Position numbers and translations under genes: made by a program. A model generated the notes under the pieces. That model ran no database searches, was not told the DNA's origin, and saw nothing but the letters and a program-made list of their open reading frames with translations. A stretch of 64,000 bases of DNA, taken from positions 173,129,979 to 173,193,978 of the forward strand of contig JAIOJX010000032.1 of NCBI GenBank assembly GCA_022376925.1, read 5' to 3'. Position 1 is the stretch's first letter. Each line of letters starts with the position of its first letter. Shown in pieces: positions 10,184-22,086 of this stretch. The DNA comes from Tragulus kanchil. Lineage: Eukaryota > Chordata > Mammalia > Artiodactyla > Tragulidae.

Positions 10184-11766
10184 CTGCAACAAAGTAAAGG
10201 TGGTGAGGAAGGAAGGCACCGCCCACATGCCAAGTTCCGCGCCGCTGGCGCTGGCATGCGTCTCGGCAAACACGGCCCACAGAGGACGGGCAGGGGCGCA
10301 TTCCTTCCCTCCCGCCGATTCAGAAGAGGCAAAACCTCCAGCAGCCCACCAGCATCACGTTCATCGCTCTGCAAAGCCTCGCAGACCTCGGGCTCCGTTC
10401 CCGCCAGAGGCAGGGGTGGGGGAGGAGGGGGCCTGCGCGAGGAGGCGGGAGGCCAGGAGTGCTGCGGCTGCGGGCGCCTGGAAATCTCCACCTCGGCTGC
10501 ACCCAGTTCACACTCTGTGCCTCCAGAGACATGGCCAGAAGGATGGCTGTGAGAACCATGGGATTTTCTTTCATAGCAATCGTGGCGAAACGGCCACGAG
10601 GGCCCAGTGTTTAACCCGCACACGAGCCGGCTCACCCAGGGGGTCACGCTCCAGTTCCCAGGGCATTGGAGGCTCAGCGAATGGATGTGTTTGGTCTACT
10701 GAAAATGACTGTCTCTGGCCCAGGACAGGGTGGTAGGGAGAGGTCAGCATGAGGGCAGAGTTTGCTACCAGAAGGTGAATGGCTGGAGCCACTAAGGGTA
10801 CCATGTGGAGTCCAAGAATGAAAACAAATAGAACACAGTTGGATTGGGGTGATAGACTTCTAAGCTGCTGGATCAAGCCTAACCTGAAGCTTTCCAGCTT
10901 TGCAGTTTTTCAGTTACAGGAGCCCATAAATTCCCTTTATGCTAGAGCCACCAGGAGGTTTTGTGGGTTTCGGTTTTGGTTTTGTTTTGTCTTTTGCAAT
11001 GCAAAGAGCTCTGTAACAGATAGCGCATCCTTCTTGGTTGCCTGGGCTCAGGGGCAGGGCTATGAAAAAATGGGAGTTCACTAAAAAGACACAACGAGCA
11101 AGGCCTTCCCAGGCTGGGCCCGTGGACAGCTCAGTTGAGCTTCTGCTCATCCCTGCAGCAAAATCACTCCAGTCTGCTCCCCGAAGCGTCGAGGCCATCA
11201 TATGGGCACTGTGAGTGGCCGGCTCGGTGGCCAGCCAGAGCCTCCAGGTAGGACTGCAGTTCCTGCAACAAAGTAAAGGTGGTGAGGAAGGAAGGCACCG
11301 CCCACATGCCAAGTTCCGCGCCGCTGGCGCTGGCATGCGTCTCGGCAAACACGGCCCACAGAGGACGGGCAGGGGCGCATTCCTTCCCTCCCGCCGATTC
11401 AGAAGAGGCAAAACCTCCAGCAGCCCACCAGCATCACGTTCATCGCTCTGCAAAGCCTCGCAGACCTCGGGCTCCGTTCCCGCCAGAGGCAGGGGTGGGG
11501 GAGGAGGGGGCCTGCGCGAGGAGGCGGGAGGCCAGGAGTGCTGCGGCTGCGGGCGCCTGGAAATCTCCACCTCGGCTGCACCCAGTTCACACTCTGTGCC
11601 TCCAGAGACATGGCCAGAAGGATGGCTGTGAGAACCATGGGATTTTCTTTCATAGCAATCGTGGCGAAACGGCCACGAGGGCCCAGTGTTTAACCCGCAC
11701 ACGAGCCGGCTCACCCAGGGGGTCACGCTCCAGTTCCCAGGGCATTGGAGGCTCAGCGAATGGATG

Positions 11767-13516
11767 ACTTGGAGGCCGTGAGGTCCCAGACATGGCCAAG
11801 CAGAGAGCAAGTAGATGTCCAGCGGTCAGGGGGCAAGACCTCCTCAAGGCTTGGTGCTGGGAACCGGGTGGCCAAGCCACCCACGGAGGAGGGAAGGGAA
11901 GGGCAGGTGTGGAACCAGGCAGTCCCCAGGGTGGACATTTCACCAGGGAACAACCTGAGTTGTTGATATTAGACCCATTGAACAGACGGGTAATAAACCC
12001 AAGGCCGAGCAGCGACGTGACTGGGCCAAGGTCACTCGGACACCCTGAGCCCACCAGAGTCCAGCAGCCCCACTTTCTCCCTCTGACGGTCCCTCCCCCA
12101 CCCCACTGCCACAACACAGCACCTCCTCAAAGTCACCCGCCGCTGGACCCCATGGATCTGAGCACTCAGGAGTGGTGAGGACCCCAGGCACTACCCGGGG
12201 CAGCAAGCCATGCGGAAGAGGCTGAGGGACAGGACTGTGACTGGAGCCAGGGGGCTTGCTTGGGCTTCCTGCCACCATGCACGTGTCTGGACCTGAGAGC
12301 TGCTCTCTGGGACCCCACTGAGGGCAGCCTTTGAACCCCAAGCAGTTCCACTGGGCTCTTTTGTGTTGCGTCTCCGGCCCCAGACGCGTGTACACGCAGC
12401 TGTGACCTGATAGCCAGCCTCCCCTGCCTGGACCCCGTCTCCCTCCGCCCTCCCTGGCTCTCGTTCCTTAGCAGGCCTCACACCGGGAGGCAGGAAGGGC
12501 CGTGCTGGCCGCCTCTGACTTCATTTCGGAAAAGGACACAGAACAAAGAGGGCACAGCTGTGCACCCGCCACGCAGACGTGACGACCCCTGGCGTGCTGT
12601 GCCGATAGTTTCCAGTCTTTGCCGCTTCTAAGGCCGCACGTGGAAACATTCCAGATGCTGCTGAAGTCCTCTGCCTGCCCCAGGTGGGGTGGGGAACACC
12701 CAGGACCCCAACTCTTCTTGCCAGAGACACAGTCTCTTCTGGGGTGCACAGTGTGCCCGAGCGGGCCGGGGCGGGGTCCCCCACAAGGTCCCTTTGCTCC
12801 TGGAGAACACGTGGTAAGTGGCCACCCTCCTCCCTGCGTCACGGCCAGGGGCCCCGGCCTCTCGACCGCGGGAAGGCGTGTCCCCCGAGGAAGGGGAACC
12901 CCCCTCAGCGGCATGGCCGGGACCGGGCCCCTCCACCCGTCTGCTCTCCCAGCCGTGGCCTGTCGGCCTGGCAAGGTGGTCCCTGGCTCCACGGTGGCCC
13001 GCCAACACGTCTGCAGGGGACAGAGGTGCCGCCTCGGCTGCGAGTCTCGCGGGGGAGCCCCACGGGCCATCGCGCACTTTACTCCGGTCGCTTCTGCCTT
13101 CCCCAGTGGCCTCCCCAGCCACTGCTGCCGAGGGCCGAGGCGCTGCTGAGACTGAGCTGGAAGTCCCCCGCAGGACGCCGGTGGCTGCGCCGTGCCCGCC
13201 GCCCGCACCTCCTCCGCCTCCTGTCTGCGCCGCAGCACCGCATCCTCGGCCCGCACCAGGCCGCCCCCGGCTCCGCGCCCGCACCACTGGACCACCCACC
13301 CCGCCGGCACCACGGCCGCATGTGAGCTGAGTGGGGCCCAGGAGTGCGGGACCACGGCGAGGGACTCAGCAGGGTCAGGAAGCAGAGCCCGGAGCAAAGG
13401 CCAGCCCTGGGCCAGCGGGAGAGGGCGGGGGCCGCCCGGGTCCAAGCTGGATTGGACGGCCCAGCCTCACCCCTCCCCACTGCGGAGCCACACCTCTGCG
13501 CACCCTTTGACTGGAC
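11767..13516. other. GC-rich single-copy sequence
   Basis: Unique sequence. 12470-13515 is GC-rich with raised CpG and carries long open frames on both strands. None has a recognisable domain or convincing paired splice sites, so I treat them as chance. Confidence 0.4.
11940..12060 (-). repeat. MIR SINE relic (antisense)
   Basis: CCCATTGAACAGACGGGTAA and GGCCAAGGTCACTCGG match the antisense MIR core (consensus 'ccattttacagatgaggaaa...gcccaaggtcacacagc'). Confidence 0.65.
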
Positions 13517-13830
13517 CTCTGATAGGGCTAGGGGGAGAGGCTGTATCTGTTAGGATTAGGCTTGGCTGCAAAGCAGAAAGCAAAAACAATGCAGGATTAA
13601 ACACACAAGGATTTATTTTCTCAAGTAAGAGAAACTGAGACGTTGGTTGTGCAGAGCCGGCGTGGCGGGGCGCTGGGCTTCTCCCATCCACCTCTCTGCC
13701 CCTACGTCCTCAGCAGGCAGCTGCCGTCTCGTAGGCCACCTCCTGGTCTAAGAGAGCTGCTGGAGCTCCAGCCATTGTGTCTTCATCCCAGGTGACAGGA
13801 AAGAGGAGAGGGGGACGCACAGGGAGGCTT
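13517..13830. repeat. Ancient interspersed repeat, unclassified
   Basis: TTAGGCTTGGCTGCAAAGCAG, then AACACACAAGGATTTATTTT and later GCTGGAGCTCCAGCC resemble a widespread old mammalian element whose sense reads 'ggctgcaagtaacagaaa...ggaatttattggctca'. The class is not assigned. Confidence 0.4.
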
Positions 13831-13929
13831 TGCCCAGGTGTCTGTCTCCCTTCTGAGAGATCATACTAAGCACTTCCATTTCCAGCCCAAATGGAGCAAC
13901 GGGGCTCAGATTTACTTCCAGTCTTCAAC

Positions 13930-13975
13930 TACACACAGACACACACAGACACACCCACACACAGACACACAACTA
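13930..13975. repeat. CACACAGA microsatellite
   Basis: Short imperfect array of CACACAGA units with one CACACC interruption. Confidence 0.85.
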
Positions 13976-14334
13976 TGGTTTCTCAGATAGTGGAGAAAAT
14001 GCGTCTCAGGAAGGGGAGCTCTGAAGGTAAACAAATGAGGCGAGCACATGGATGCTCCCCCAGAGGTGTTTCCAGGCCCCGTCCGGAGGAGGGAAGCCTA
14101 TCGGAGGCCAGGAGCACGTCTGAGTTGGGACACAGAGATCAGAGCATCCATGACTTCTCTAATCCACAGTGTGGAATGCCAGAGGGGAGGACGCGCAGAG
14201 ATGAAGAGCTCCAGAGACGGGCAGAGGGGCCCCCTCCTGTCTTTAGCTAAGTGTGGATGAGTGTGAGGACATGAGCAAGGCTGAGGAAAGAGCAACCAGA
14301 ATGCAAGAGGCAGAACAAGCCCTTGGACTTGTGC

Positions 14335-15554
14335 GTCGTTAAAGTGCTACACTCAATATGCCAGCAAATTTGGAAAACTCAGCAGTGTCCTCAGGACTAG
14401 AAAAGGTCAGTTTTCATTTCAAGCCCAAAGAAGGACAATGCCAAAGAATGCTCCAGCTACCACATAAGTGCGCTCGAATCACATGCTAGCAAAGTCACGC
14501 TCAAAATCCTCCAAGCTAGGCTTCAAAGATACGTGAGCTGAGAATTTCCAAATGTACAAGCTGGATTTAGAAAAGCCAGAGGAACCAGAGATCAAATTGC
14601 CAACATCCATCAGATCATAGAGAAGACAAGAAAATTCCAGAAAAACACCTACTTCTGCTTCATTGACTACACTGAAGCCCTTGACTGTGTCGAGCACAAC
14701 AAACTGTGGAAAATTCTGAAAGAGGTGGAAATACCAGACCCCCTTACCTGCCTCCCGTGAAATCTGTACGCAGGACAAGAAGCAACAGTTAGAACCAGAC
14801 GTGAAACAACTGACTGGTTCCAAATTGGGCAAGGAGGACGTCAAGGCTGTATACCGTCACCCTGCTTATTTGACTTACACTCAGAACACATCATGTGAAA
14901 TGCCAGGCTGGATAAAGCACAAGCTGGAGTCAAGATTGCCAGGAGAAATATCAATAACCTCAGGTCTGCAGATGGCACCACCCTTATGGCAGAAAGCAAA
15001 GAGAAGCTAAAGAGCCTCTTGGTGAAGGTGAAAGAGGAGAGTAAAAAAGTTGGCCTAAAACTCAGCATTCAGAAAACGAAGGTCATGGGACCAGTCCCAT
15101 CCCTTCATGACAAATAGATGGACATACCATGGAAACAGTGGCAGACTTTATTTCCTTGGGCTCTAAAATCATGTGGATGGTGACTGCAGCCATGAAATTA
15201 AAAGACACTTGCTCCTTGAAAGGAAAGCTATGACAAACCTAGACAGTATTTTAAAAAAACAGAGACATAACTTTGCCAACAAAGGTCCACATAGTCAAAG
15301 TTATGGCTTTTCCAATAGTTGTGTATGGATGTGAGAGGTGGACCCTAAAGAAGGCTGAGCGCTGATGATTTGATGCCTTTGAACGGTGGCGTTAAAGAAG
15401 ACTCTTGAGAGTCCCTTGGACACCAAGGAGATCAAACCAGTCAGTCCTAAAGGAAATCAACCCTGAATATTCACGGGAACAACTGATGCTGAAGTTGAAG
15501 CTCCAATACTTTGGCCACATGATGCATAGAGACAACTCATTAGAAAAGACCTAA
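14335..15554 (+). mobile_element. BovB LINE, RT region (left copy of D3)
   Basis: Plus-strand BovB from the 5' part of the RT domain toward the 3' end. Frames are broken many times. The RT active-site region near 14955-15000 reads NLRSADGTTLMA in one frame, where the family normally has a YADD core. The tyrosine and the second aspartate are lost, so this copy cannot be active. The copy is cut by the D3 join at 15554 before its 3' end. Confidence 0.88.
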
Positions 15555-16717
15555 TCCTCAGGACTAGAAAAGGTCAGTTTTCATTTCAAGCCCAAAGAAG
15601 GACAATGCCAAAGAATGCTCCAGCTACCACATAAGTGCGCTCGAATCACATGCTAGCAAAGTCACGCTCAAAATCCTCCAAGCTAGGCTTCAAAGATACG
15701 TGAGCTGAGAATTTCCAAATGTACAAGCTGGATTTAGAAAAGCCAGAGGAACCAGAGATCAAATTGCCAACATCCATCAGATCATAGAGAAGACAAGAAA
15801 ATTCCAGAAAAACACCTACTTCTGCTTCATTGACTACACTGAAGCCCTTGACTGTGTCGAGCACAACAAACTGTGGAAAATTCTGAAAGAGGTGGAAATA
15901 CCAGACCCCCTTACCTGCCTCCCGTGAAATCTGTACGCAGGACAAGAAGCAACAGTTAGAACCAGACGTGAAACAACTGACTGGTTCCAAATTGGGCAAG
16001 GAGGACGTCAAGGCTGTATACCGTCACCCTGCTTATTTGACTTACACTCAGAACACATCATGTGAAATGCCAGGCTGGATAAAGCACAAGCTGGAGTCAA
16101 GATTGCCAGGAGAAATATCAATAACCTCAGGTCTGCAGATGGCACCACCCTTATGGCAGAAAGCAAAGAGAAGCTAAAGAGCCTCTTGGTGAAGGTGAAA
16201 GAGGAGAGTAAAAAAGTTGGCCTAAAACTCAGCATTCAGAAAACGAAGGTCATGGGACCAGTCCCATCCCTTCATGACAAATAGATGGACATACCATGGA
16301 AACAGTGGCAGACTTTATTTCCTTGGGCTCTAAAATCATGTGGATGGTGACTGCAGCCATGAAATTAAAAGACACTTGCTCCTTGAAAGGAAAGCTATGA
16401 CAAACCTAGACAGTATTTTAAAAAAACAGAGACATAACTTTGCCAACAAAGGTCCACATAGTCAAAGTTATGGCTTTTCCAATAGTTGTGTATGGATGTG
16501 AGAGGTGGACCCTAAAGAAGGCTGAGCGCTGATGATTTGATGCCTTTGAACGGTGGCGTTAAAGAAGACTCTTGAGAGTCCCTTGGACACCAAGGAGATC
16601 AAACCAGTCAGTCCTAAAGGAAATCAACCCTGAATATTCACGGGAACAACTGATGCTGAAGTTGAAGCTCCAATACTTTGGCCACATGATGCATAGAGAC
16701 AACTCATTAGAAAAGAC
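14388..16717 (+). repeat. D3: 1167-base direct tandem duplication
   Basis: Copy 1 is 14388-15550 and copy 2 is 15555-16717, an offset of 1167. Copy 1 ends AAAAGACCTAAT and jumps to CCTCAGGACTAG. Copy 2 continues AAAAGACCCTAATGCTGGGG, so copy 1 has already lost a C at its edge. The unit lies wholly inside one BovB, so the element appears longer than it is. Confidence 0.97.
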
Positions 16718-16917
16718 CCTAATGCTGGGGAAAATAGAAGGCAGAAGGCGAAGGGAATGACAGAGGATGAGATGGTTGGATGGTATTATGGACTCAATGG
16801 ACCTGAGTTTGAGCAGGCTCCAGGAGACGGTGAAAGACAGGCAAGCCTGGCGTGCTGCAGTCCACGGGGTCAGAGAGAGTCAGTCATGACTGAGCGACTG
16901 GACTGGACTGAACTGAA
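15555..16917 (+). mobile_element. BovB LINE, RT to 3' end (right copy of D3)
   Basis: Same BovB as at 14335, here running to its true 3' terminus GAGCGACTGGACTGGACTGA at about 16890-16915. A short frame at 16572-16760 encodes the conserved C-terminal BovB peptide with LKLQYFGHMMHRDNS. Collapsing D3 gives one 5'-truncated BovB of about 1.4 kb. Confidence 0.9.
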
Positions 16918-16924
16918 GAAAGGG

Positions 16925-17389
16925 TCATCTTCCCACCAGCCCAAGTGGAAGAACTTCAGGACCACAGGCACAAGCAGAGTCCCCACGAGAGCATTGCCTT
17001 CACAGTGAGGTCACATTAGCCTGAGAGTGAAGGCGACCTGGATCTGCCTACAAAGCTTAAAAGTAAACCTCGAAAGAATCAATTTGTCTCCAAGGAGCTT
17101 TACTACATCTCAGAACAAAGCTAAAAACATTTAAAGAAATATGAAAAACTCTAACGCCTAACGAAACAAAAAATGACAGTGCCTGGGACCTAATCAGAAA
17201 TGGCCGGGGATGCAAAGAAGGAGGAACACAGCATCCGTAAGAAGATAAATCAATACAAATAATTCATAAATGACCAGATGGTGAAGAATGAAGGGGAAAG
17301 ATGATATAACAGGTGCCAGAAGGCAGAGGAAATCATCAGCATGGAAATGAAGAAACAGCATATATTTTAAAGGCCCGAATTGAACTTTT
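16925..17389 (+). mobile_element. Ancient L1M LINE, 5'/ORF1 part
   Basis: From about 17090 onward it is recognisable as an old L1 around the start of ORF1 (GACAGTGCCTGGGACCTAATC, then GGCCCGAATTGAACTTTTACA). It breaks off at about 17389 where a younger L1 3' end has inserted, and resumes at 18200. It is the start of the long L1M that underlies the block to 32.4 kb. Confidence 0.6.
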
Positions 17390-18199
17390 ACAGTTCAAAA
17401 TACAATGCACAACATGAAAAGATGCTGAACATCACTGATTACTAGGAAATTCAAATCAAACTGCAATGAGGTACCACCTCATACTTGTCAGAATGACCAT
17501 CATCAAAAGGTCTACAAATAACCAACGCTGGAGAGAGTGTGGAGAAAAGGGAGCCCTCCTGTGCCGTTGGTGGGAATGTAAGTTGGTGCAGCCATTATGA
17601 AAAACAGGATGGAGGTTCCTCAGAAAGCTAAAAATAGAATTACCATATGATCCTGCAGCCCAGCTCCTGGGCACCTATCCAGACAAAGCTATGATTCAAA
17701 AAGATACATGCACCCTGATGTCCATAGCAGCACTAGTCACGATAGCCAAAACGTGGACACAAACTAAACGTCCATCATCAGAGGAGTGAATAAAGATGGC
17801 GTGGTACATACATACAGTGGAATATTCTTTGACCACAGAAAAGAATGAAATAATGTCATTTGCAGCAACATAGATGTGACAAGAGATTAGCATACTAAGT
17901 GAAGTCAGAAAGAGAAAGACAAACACCAGATGACATCACTTCCACGTAGAGGTTAAAATATGCCACAGATGAACCTATCTACAAAGCAGACACAGACTCA
18001 GAGGCATAGCGAAGAGGCTTCTGGGTGCCAAGGGGATGGGCGCAAAGGGACGGACTGTGAGTCTGGGGCTGGTGGACACAAGCTGTTACCCTTAGAATGG
18101 GCAGACGACAAGGCCCTGCTGTAGAACACGGAGAACTGGATTCAATATACTGTGACAAACCACACTGGAAAAGAGTATTTAAAAAAAAAAAAAAAAACT
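17390..18199 (+). mobile_element. 5'-truncated ruminant L1, 3' end with poly(A)
   Basis: Reads the end of L1 ORF2 (ACTGCAATGAGGTACCACCT, GGTGGGAATGTAAGTTGG, GTGGAATATTC) and a ruminant-type 3'UTR (GATGAACCTATCTACAAAGC). It ends in an A-run at 18179-18198. ORF2 remnants have stops. It sits inside the older L1M, whose ORF1 text continues immediately after the A-run. Confidence 0.88.
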
Positions 18200-18597
18200 G
18201 TTCACAAACCAAAAAAATAAACATTCAATGGGCAAGGTGGGAAAATGCACTAGATAGGATTTAACAGCAGCTTAAACACTTCAAAAGGAAACACTAGTGG
18301 ACTGGAAGCCATGGCAGTAAAACCATTGACTATGAAACACAGAGAAGAAAATGACTGGGGAGGAAAATGAACAGGGGATCCGTGACCCAGAGACATCAAA
18401 TGGCCATCACGTGTGTGCTTGGGGTTGCTGCCGGTGAGGGCGGGAAGGAGAGGGAACAGAAGAAATAAGGATCAAAATCTTTCTATGTGTGATGAAAAGT
18501 ATAAATCTACAAATCCAAAAATCTAGAAGAGCCCCAAGCAGAGAACAAAACAAACATTCTTGTGGAAGCTGAAGCAGGTAAAGAAAACTACCCCAGG
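18200..18597 (+). mobile_element. Ancient L1M LINE, ORF1 part
   Basis: Resumes the L1M interrupted at 17389 (AATAAACATTCAATGGGC, TTTAACAGCAGCTTAAACAC, GAAACACAGAGAAGAAAATG). This is the L1 ORF1 coiled-coil/RRM region, heavily decayed. The same text is at 19293-19690 through D4. Confidence 0.75.
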
Positions 18598-18931
18598 GCT
18601 TCCCTGGTGGTCCAGTGGGTAAGGACACCGCCTTGCAGTGCAGGGGGCGCTGGTTCCATCCCTGGCCTGGGAAGATCCCACGTGCCGCGGAGCGGCTGGA
18701 CCCATGTGTCCAATCACCGAGCCGGAGCTCTGGAGCGCATGCGCCCAGAGCCAGCGTTCTGCAGCAACAGACGCCACCGCGATGGGAGGCCCACAGGAGC
18801 CAAAGAACAAAGACGGATGAAAACAGAGAAACGAAAGACCAATAGAAGTGGCCCGCTCAACCCCCTCCCTCCCCAACCCACCCCCACCAAAATAAATAAA
18901 GAAAGAAAGAAAAAAAGAAAACTACCCCAGG
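18580..18931 (+). repeat. CHR-type SINE with target-site duplication
   Basis: SINE body 18598-18913, starting GGGCTTCCCTGGTGGTCCAG and ending in an (A/GAAA)-rich tail. It is bracketed by the direct repeat AAAGAAAACTACCCCAGG: the left copy ends at 18597 and the right copy is at 18914-18931. The clean repeat of L1 ORF1 text shows insertion into the L1M by target-primed reverse transcription. Confidence 0.92.
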
Positions 18932-19157
18932 CCATATCATAATCAAATTACCGAAAACCCATAAAAGTATAATAAAAAACATTACGTGCAGAGAGAAAAA
19001 GAGGAATAGCAGAATTCTTGTTGGGAATAATCCAATTCAGAAGGAAACAGAACAACAACTTAACTGTAAGAATAAAAGCTGACCGCCTTAAATTTGTCAC
19101 CTAGTGAAAGTGTCTTTGAAACATGGAGGGAAAGTAAAGACCTTCTGTGACTGTTGT
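18914..19157 (+). mobile_element. Ancient L1M LINE, ORF1 part after SINE
   Basis: GCCATATCATAATCAAATTA, ACATTACGTGCAGAGAG and TTGTTGGGAATAATCCAATT are ordered L1 ORF1 blocks. The text is cut at 19157 by the D4 join and repeated in full at 20007-20250. Confidence 0.75.
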
Positions 19158-19672
19158 GGGGCTGGTGGACACAAGCTGTTACCCTTAGAATGGGCAGACG
19201 ACAAGGCCCTGCTGTAGAACACGGAGAACTGGATTCAATATACTGTGACAAACCACACTGGAAAAGAGTATTTAAAAAAAAAAAAAAAAACTGTTCACAA
19301 ACCAAAAAAATAAACATTCAATGGGCAAGGTGGGAAAATGCACTAGATAGGATTTAACAGCAGCTTAAACACTTCAAAAGGAAACACTAGTGGACTGGAA
19401 GCCATGGCAGTAAAACCATTGACTATGAAACACAGAGAAGAAAATGACTGGGGAGGAAAATGAACAGGGGATCCGTGACCCAGAGACATCAAATGGCCAT
19501 CACGTGTGTGCTTGGGGTTGCTGCCGGTGAGGGCGGGAAGGAGAGGGAACAGAAGAAATAAGGATCAAAATCTTTCTATGTGTGATGAAAAGTATAAATC
19601 TACAAATCCAAAAATCTAGAAGAGCCCCAAGCAGAGAACAAAACAAACATTCTTGTGGAAGCTGAAGCAGGT

Positions 19673-20024
19673 AAAGAAAACTACCCCAGGGCTTCCCTGG
19701 TGGTCCAGTGGGTAAGGACACCGCCTTGCAGTGCAGGGGGCGCTGGTTCCATCCCTGGCCTGGGAAGATCCCACGTGCCGCGGAGCGGCTGGACCCATGT
19801 GTCCAATCACCGAGCCGGAGCTCTGGAGCGCATGCGCCCAGAGCCAGCGTTCTGCAGCAACAGACGCCACCGCGATGGGAGGCCCACAGGAGCCAAAGAA
19901 CAAAGACGGATGAAAACAGAGAAACGAAAGACCAATAGAAGTGGCCCGCTCAACCCCCTCCCTCCCCAACCCACCCCCACCAAAATAAATAAAGAAAGAA
20001 AGAAAAAAAGAAAACTACCCCAGG
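19673..20024 (+). repeat. CHR-type SINE, D4 copy
   Basis: Second appearance of the SINE at 18580-18931, including its flanking target-site repeats, at offset 1093. It is not an independent insertion. Confidence 0.92.
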
Positions 20025-20251
20025 CCATATCATAATCAAATTACCGAAAACCCATAAAAGTATAATAAAAAACATTACGTGCAGAGAGAAAAAGAGGAAT
20101 AGCAGAATTCTTGTTGGGAATAATCCAATTCAGAAGGAAACAGAACAACAACTTAACTGTAAGAATAAAAGCTGACCGCCTTAAATTTGTCACCTAGTGA
20201 AAGTGTCTTTGAAACATGGAGGGAAAGTAAAGACCTTCTGTGACTGTTGTG

Positions 20252-20463
20252 GGGTGGGGGTTCAGGCTCTGAGTTGTGTCGACTCCGTGCGCCCCCGGGG
20301 GCTGCAGCCACCAGGCTCCTCTGTCCGCGGGACTCTCCGGCACTGGGGTGGGCTGCCATGTCTTCCTCCAGAGGCTCTTCCCAACCCAGGGGTTGAACCC
20401 ACATCTCCTACCTCTTCTGTATCGGCAGGTGGATTCTTTACCACTACGTCACCAAGGAAGCCT
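20252..20463 (-). repeat. Bov-tA SINE (antisense) in L1M
   Basis: Antisense Bov-tA (CACCAGGCTCCTCTGTCCGC, then GGCAGGTGGATTCTTTACCA). Flanking L1 text reads GTAAAGACCTT on the left and AAAAGACTTTTTCCC on the right, consistent with a short, degraded target-site repeat. L1M continues beyond it. Confidence 0.88.
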
Positions 20464-21992
20464 AAAAGACTTTTTCCCAGACCATCAAAATTGGAGGGAA
20501 CCCCTGGCCATCGGGATGTCTCTGAGGGTTACAGGGAGGGAAGCACGTCAAGCAGAAGCACAGCTCTAACGGTTCAGGGAGTCCCCAGGCAGAAGGAAGG
20601 GGACAGCTGAAGGGATGTGGATTTCCAAAAAGAGATGGAGAGCATCAGAAATGGCTGCTGTGTAGGTAAATGAAAATGGCTTGATCACTTATTTTTAAAA
20701 ATCTCTTTACAAACTGCTTTGCTGTCTAAAGGGAAAAATGAAGTGTGGAACGTACAGCATATGCAGAAGTGAACTCATCTGAAGTCTAGAATGGGGGAGA
20801 TGGAAGTCTATCACGGTAAGGTTTATATTATCCCTGAAGTAATGTCATGCGATTTGAAGGTAGACTGGGATCCATTAAAGATGTAAGGTCTAACCCACAA
20901 CAACACGTATACAACCAAAGCAAAGAAGCACAGTTGTAAAGCTAAAAAAGGGTAAAATGGAATAATAACATACTACTCAATTGATCAAAAAAGAAGGAAA
21001 GAAAATAGGAAAAAGGAACTAAGAACAGATAGGCCAAATCAGTATTAGGATAATCCATTGAAACCTAACCATAATAATCATCATACTGAACACATATCAT
21101 CTAAACTCTCCAATTAGAAAGCAGAGACTGTCATATAAGATGAACAAGCAAGACTCAACTATATGGTATGTGCAAGAAACCCATTCTAAGGCTACAGGCA
21201 CAGAAAGATTCACAGCAACATATGTAAAGAAAGATACAGTGTAGTAACACATCAAAAGAAAGCGGAAGTGCCTGTGCTGGAAACGCACAAAGTAGATTTA
21301 AGAGGAAAGAATATCTCTAGGAATAAAGAGCGTAGTTTCATAGTGATAAAGACTTTAATTCCTCAAAAGTTAATCTTGAGAACGATCTAATGTTTATCAT
21401 ACCTAATAATAACACTTCAAAATGCATGATGCCAGAGCTGACAACACTGCAAAGAGAAATAAAAAATCCACAATTAGAAATAAAAAATCCACAATTAGAC
21501 CTGTTGGAGATTTCAGCACTATTCTCTCGATAATTGATAGAAGAGACAGAAAATCAGGAGGAAACAGAAGATCTGAACAATGGTATCAGTGGACTTGACA
21601 CTTATAAACCACCACTCAACAAAGGCAAATTCCTTTTAAATGCACACAAAACATTAGCAAGCCTCAATTAATTTTAATGAACTGAAATCCTACAAAGTGT
21701 GTTCTCCTATCACAATGGAATTAAATTAGAAATCAATAACAGAGAGATGCCTAGATATCACCAAACATGTGGACACCAAACCACACACTCTTAAGCAAAC
21801 CATGGGTCAAAAAAGAAACCACAATGGAAATTAGAGAATATTTTAGTCTGAGTACAGTGAAAACAGCATACAAAAGTGTGTGGGGTGATGCTCAGGTGAT
21901 GGTTGGAGGGAAAGTCCCGGCACTACCTGCTTATATAGAAAAGAAGAAAAGCCTCAAATTAGTGGCAACAGTTTTCACCTTAAGAAGCCGAG
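20464..21992 (+). mobile_element. Ancient L1M LINE, end of ORF1 to ORF2 endonuclease
   Basis: Follows L1 order from the ORF1 end (GACTTTTTCCCAGACCATCA) to the ORF2 endonuclease domain. Recognisable blocks are CAAGAAACCCATTCTAAGGC, GGAGATTTCAGCAC (the 'GDFN'-type region, now decayed), TTCTCCTATCACAATGGAAT and AAATCAATAACAGAGAGATG. All frames are broken. Confidence 0.8.
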
Positions 21993-22084
21993 AAGAGGGC
22001 TTCCCTTGTGGCTCAGTGGATAAGAACCCGTCTGCGAATGCAGGAGACACAGGTTTGCATACCCCTCAACAAAGACCCAGATCA
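21993..22084 (+). repeat. Bov-tA-like SINE, truncated by D5 join
   Basis: Left copy of the SINE at 23082. Its middle is missing and it runs into the D5 junction. The truncation is a by-product of the join rather than a biological deletion. Confidence 0.85.
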
Positions 22085-22086
22085 GG

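Larger units (their letters stand above)
9604..11766 (+). repeat. D2: 1079-base direct tandem duplication
   Basis: Copy 1 is 9604-10682 and copy 2 is 10683-11766. They meet at GCTCAGCGAATG|GATGTGTTTGG. Copy 2 runs on into GATGACTTGG, so only a few bases of microhomology (ATGGATG) lie at the break. I see no differences between copies. Both contain the old repeat and the candidate minus-strand exon. Confidence 0.97.
18065..20250 (+). repeat. D4: 1093-base direct tandem duplication
   Basis: Copy 1 is 18065-19157 and copy 2 is 19158-20250. The left break lies inside the 3'UTR of the truncated L1 and the right break inside L1M ORF1. The unit therefore carries a piece of one element, its A-run, part of another element and a whole SINE. 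The border is at GACTGTTGTGGGG|CTGGTGGAC. Confidence 0.97.

Noticed and set aside
12468..13445. 325-codon minus-strand frame and overlapping plus-strand frames
   Set aside because: All frames are open because of high GC. One segment (RAEDAVLRRRQEAEEVRAAG) looks helix-like, but it lacks a pyrimidine tract at the acceptor and a good donor.
16572..17008. Short plus-strand protein frames
   Set aside because: They encode the C-terminal peptide of BovB, not a host gene.
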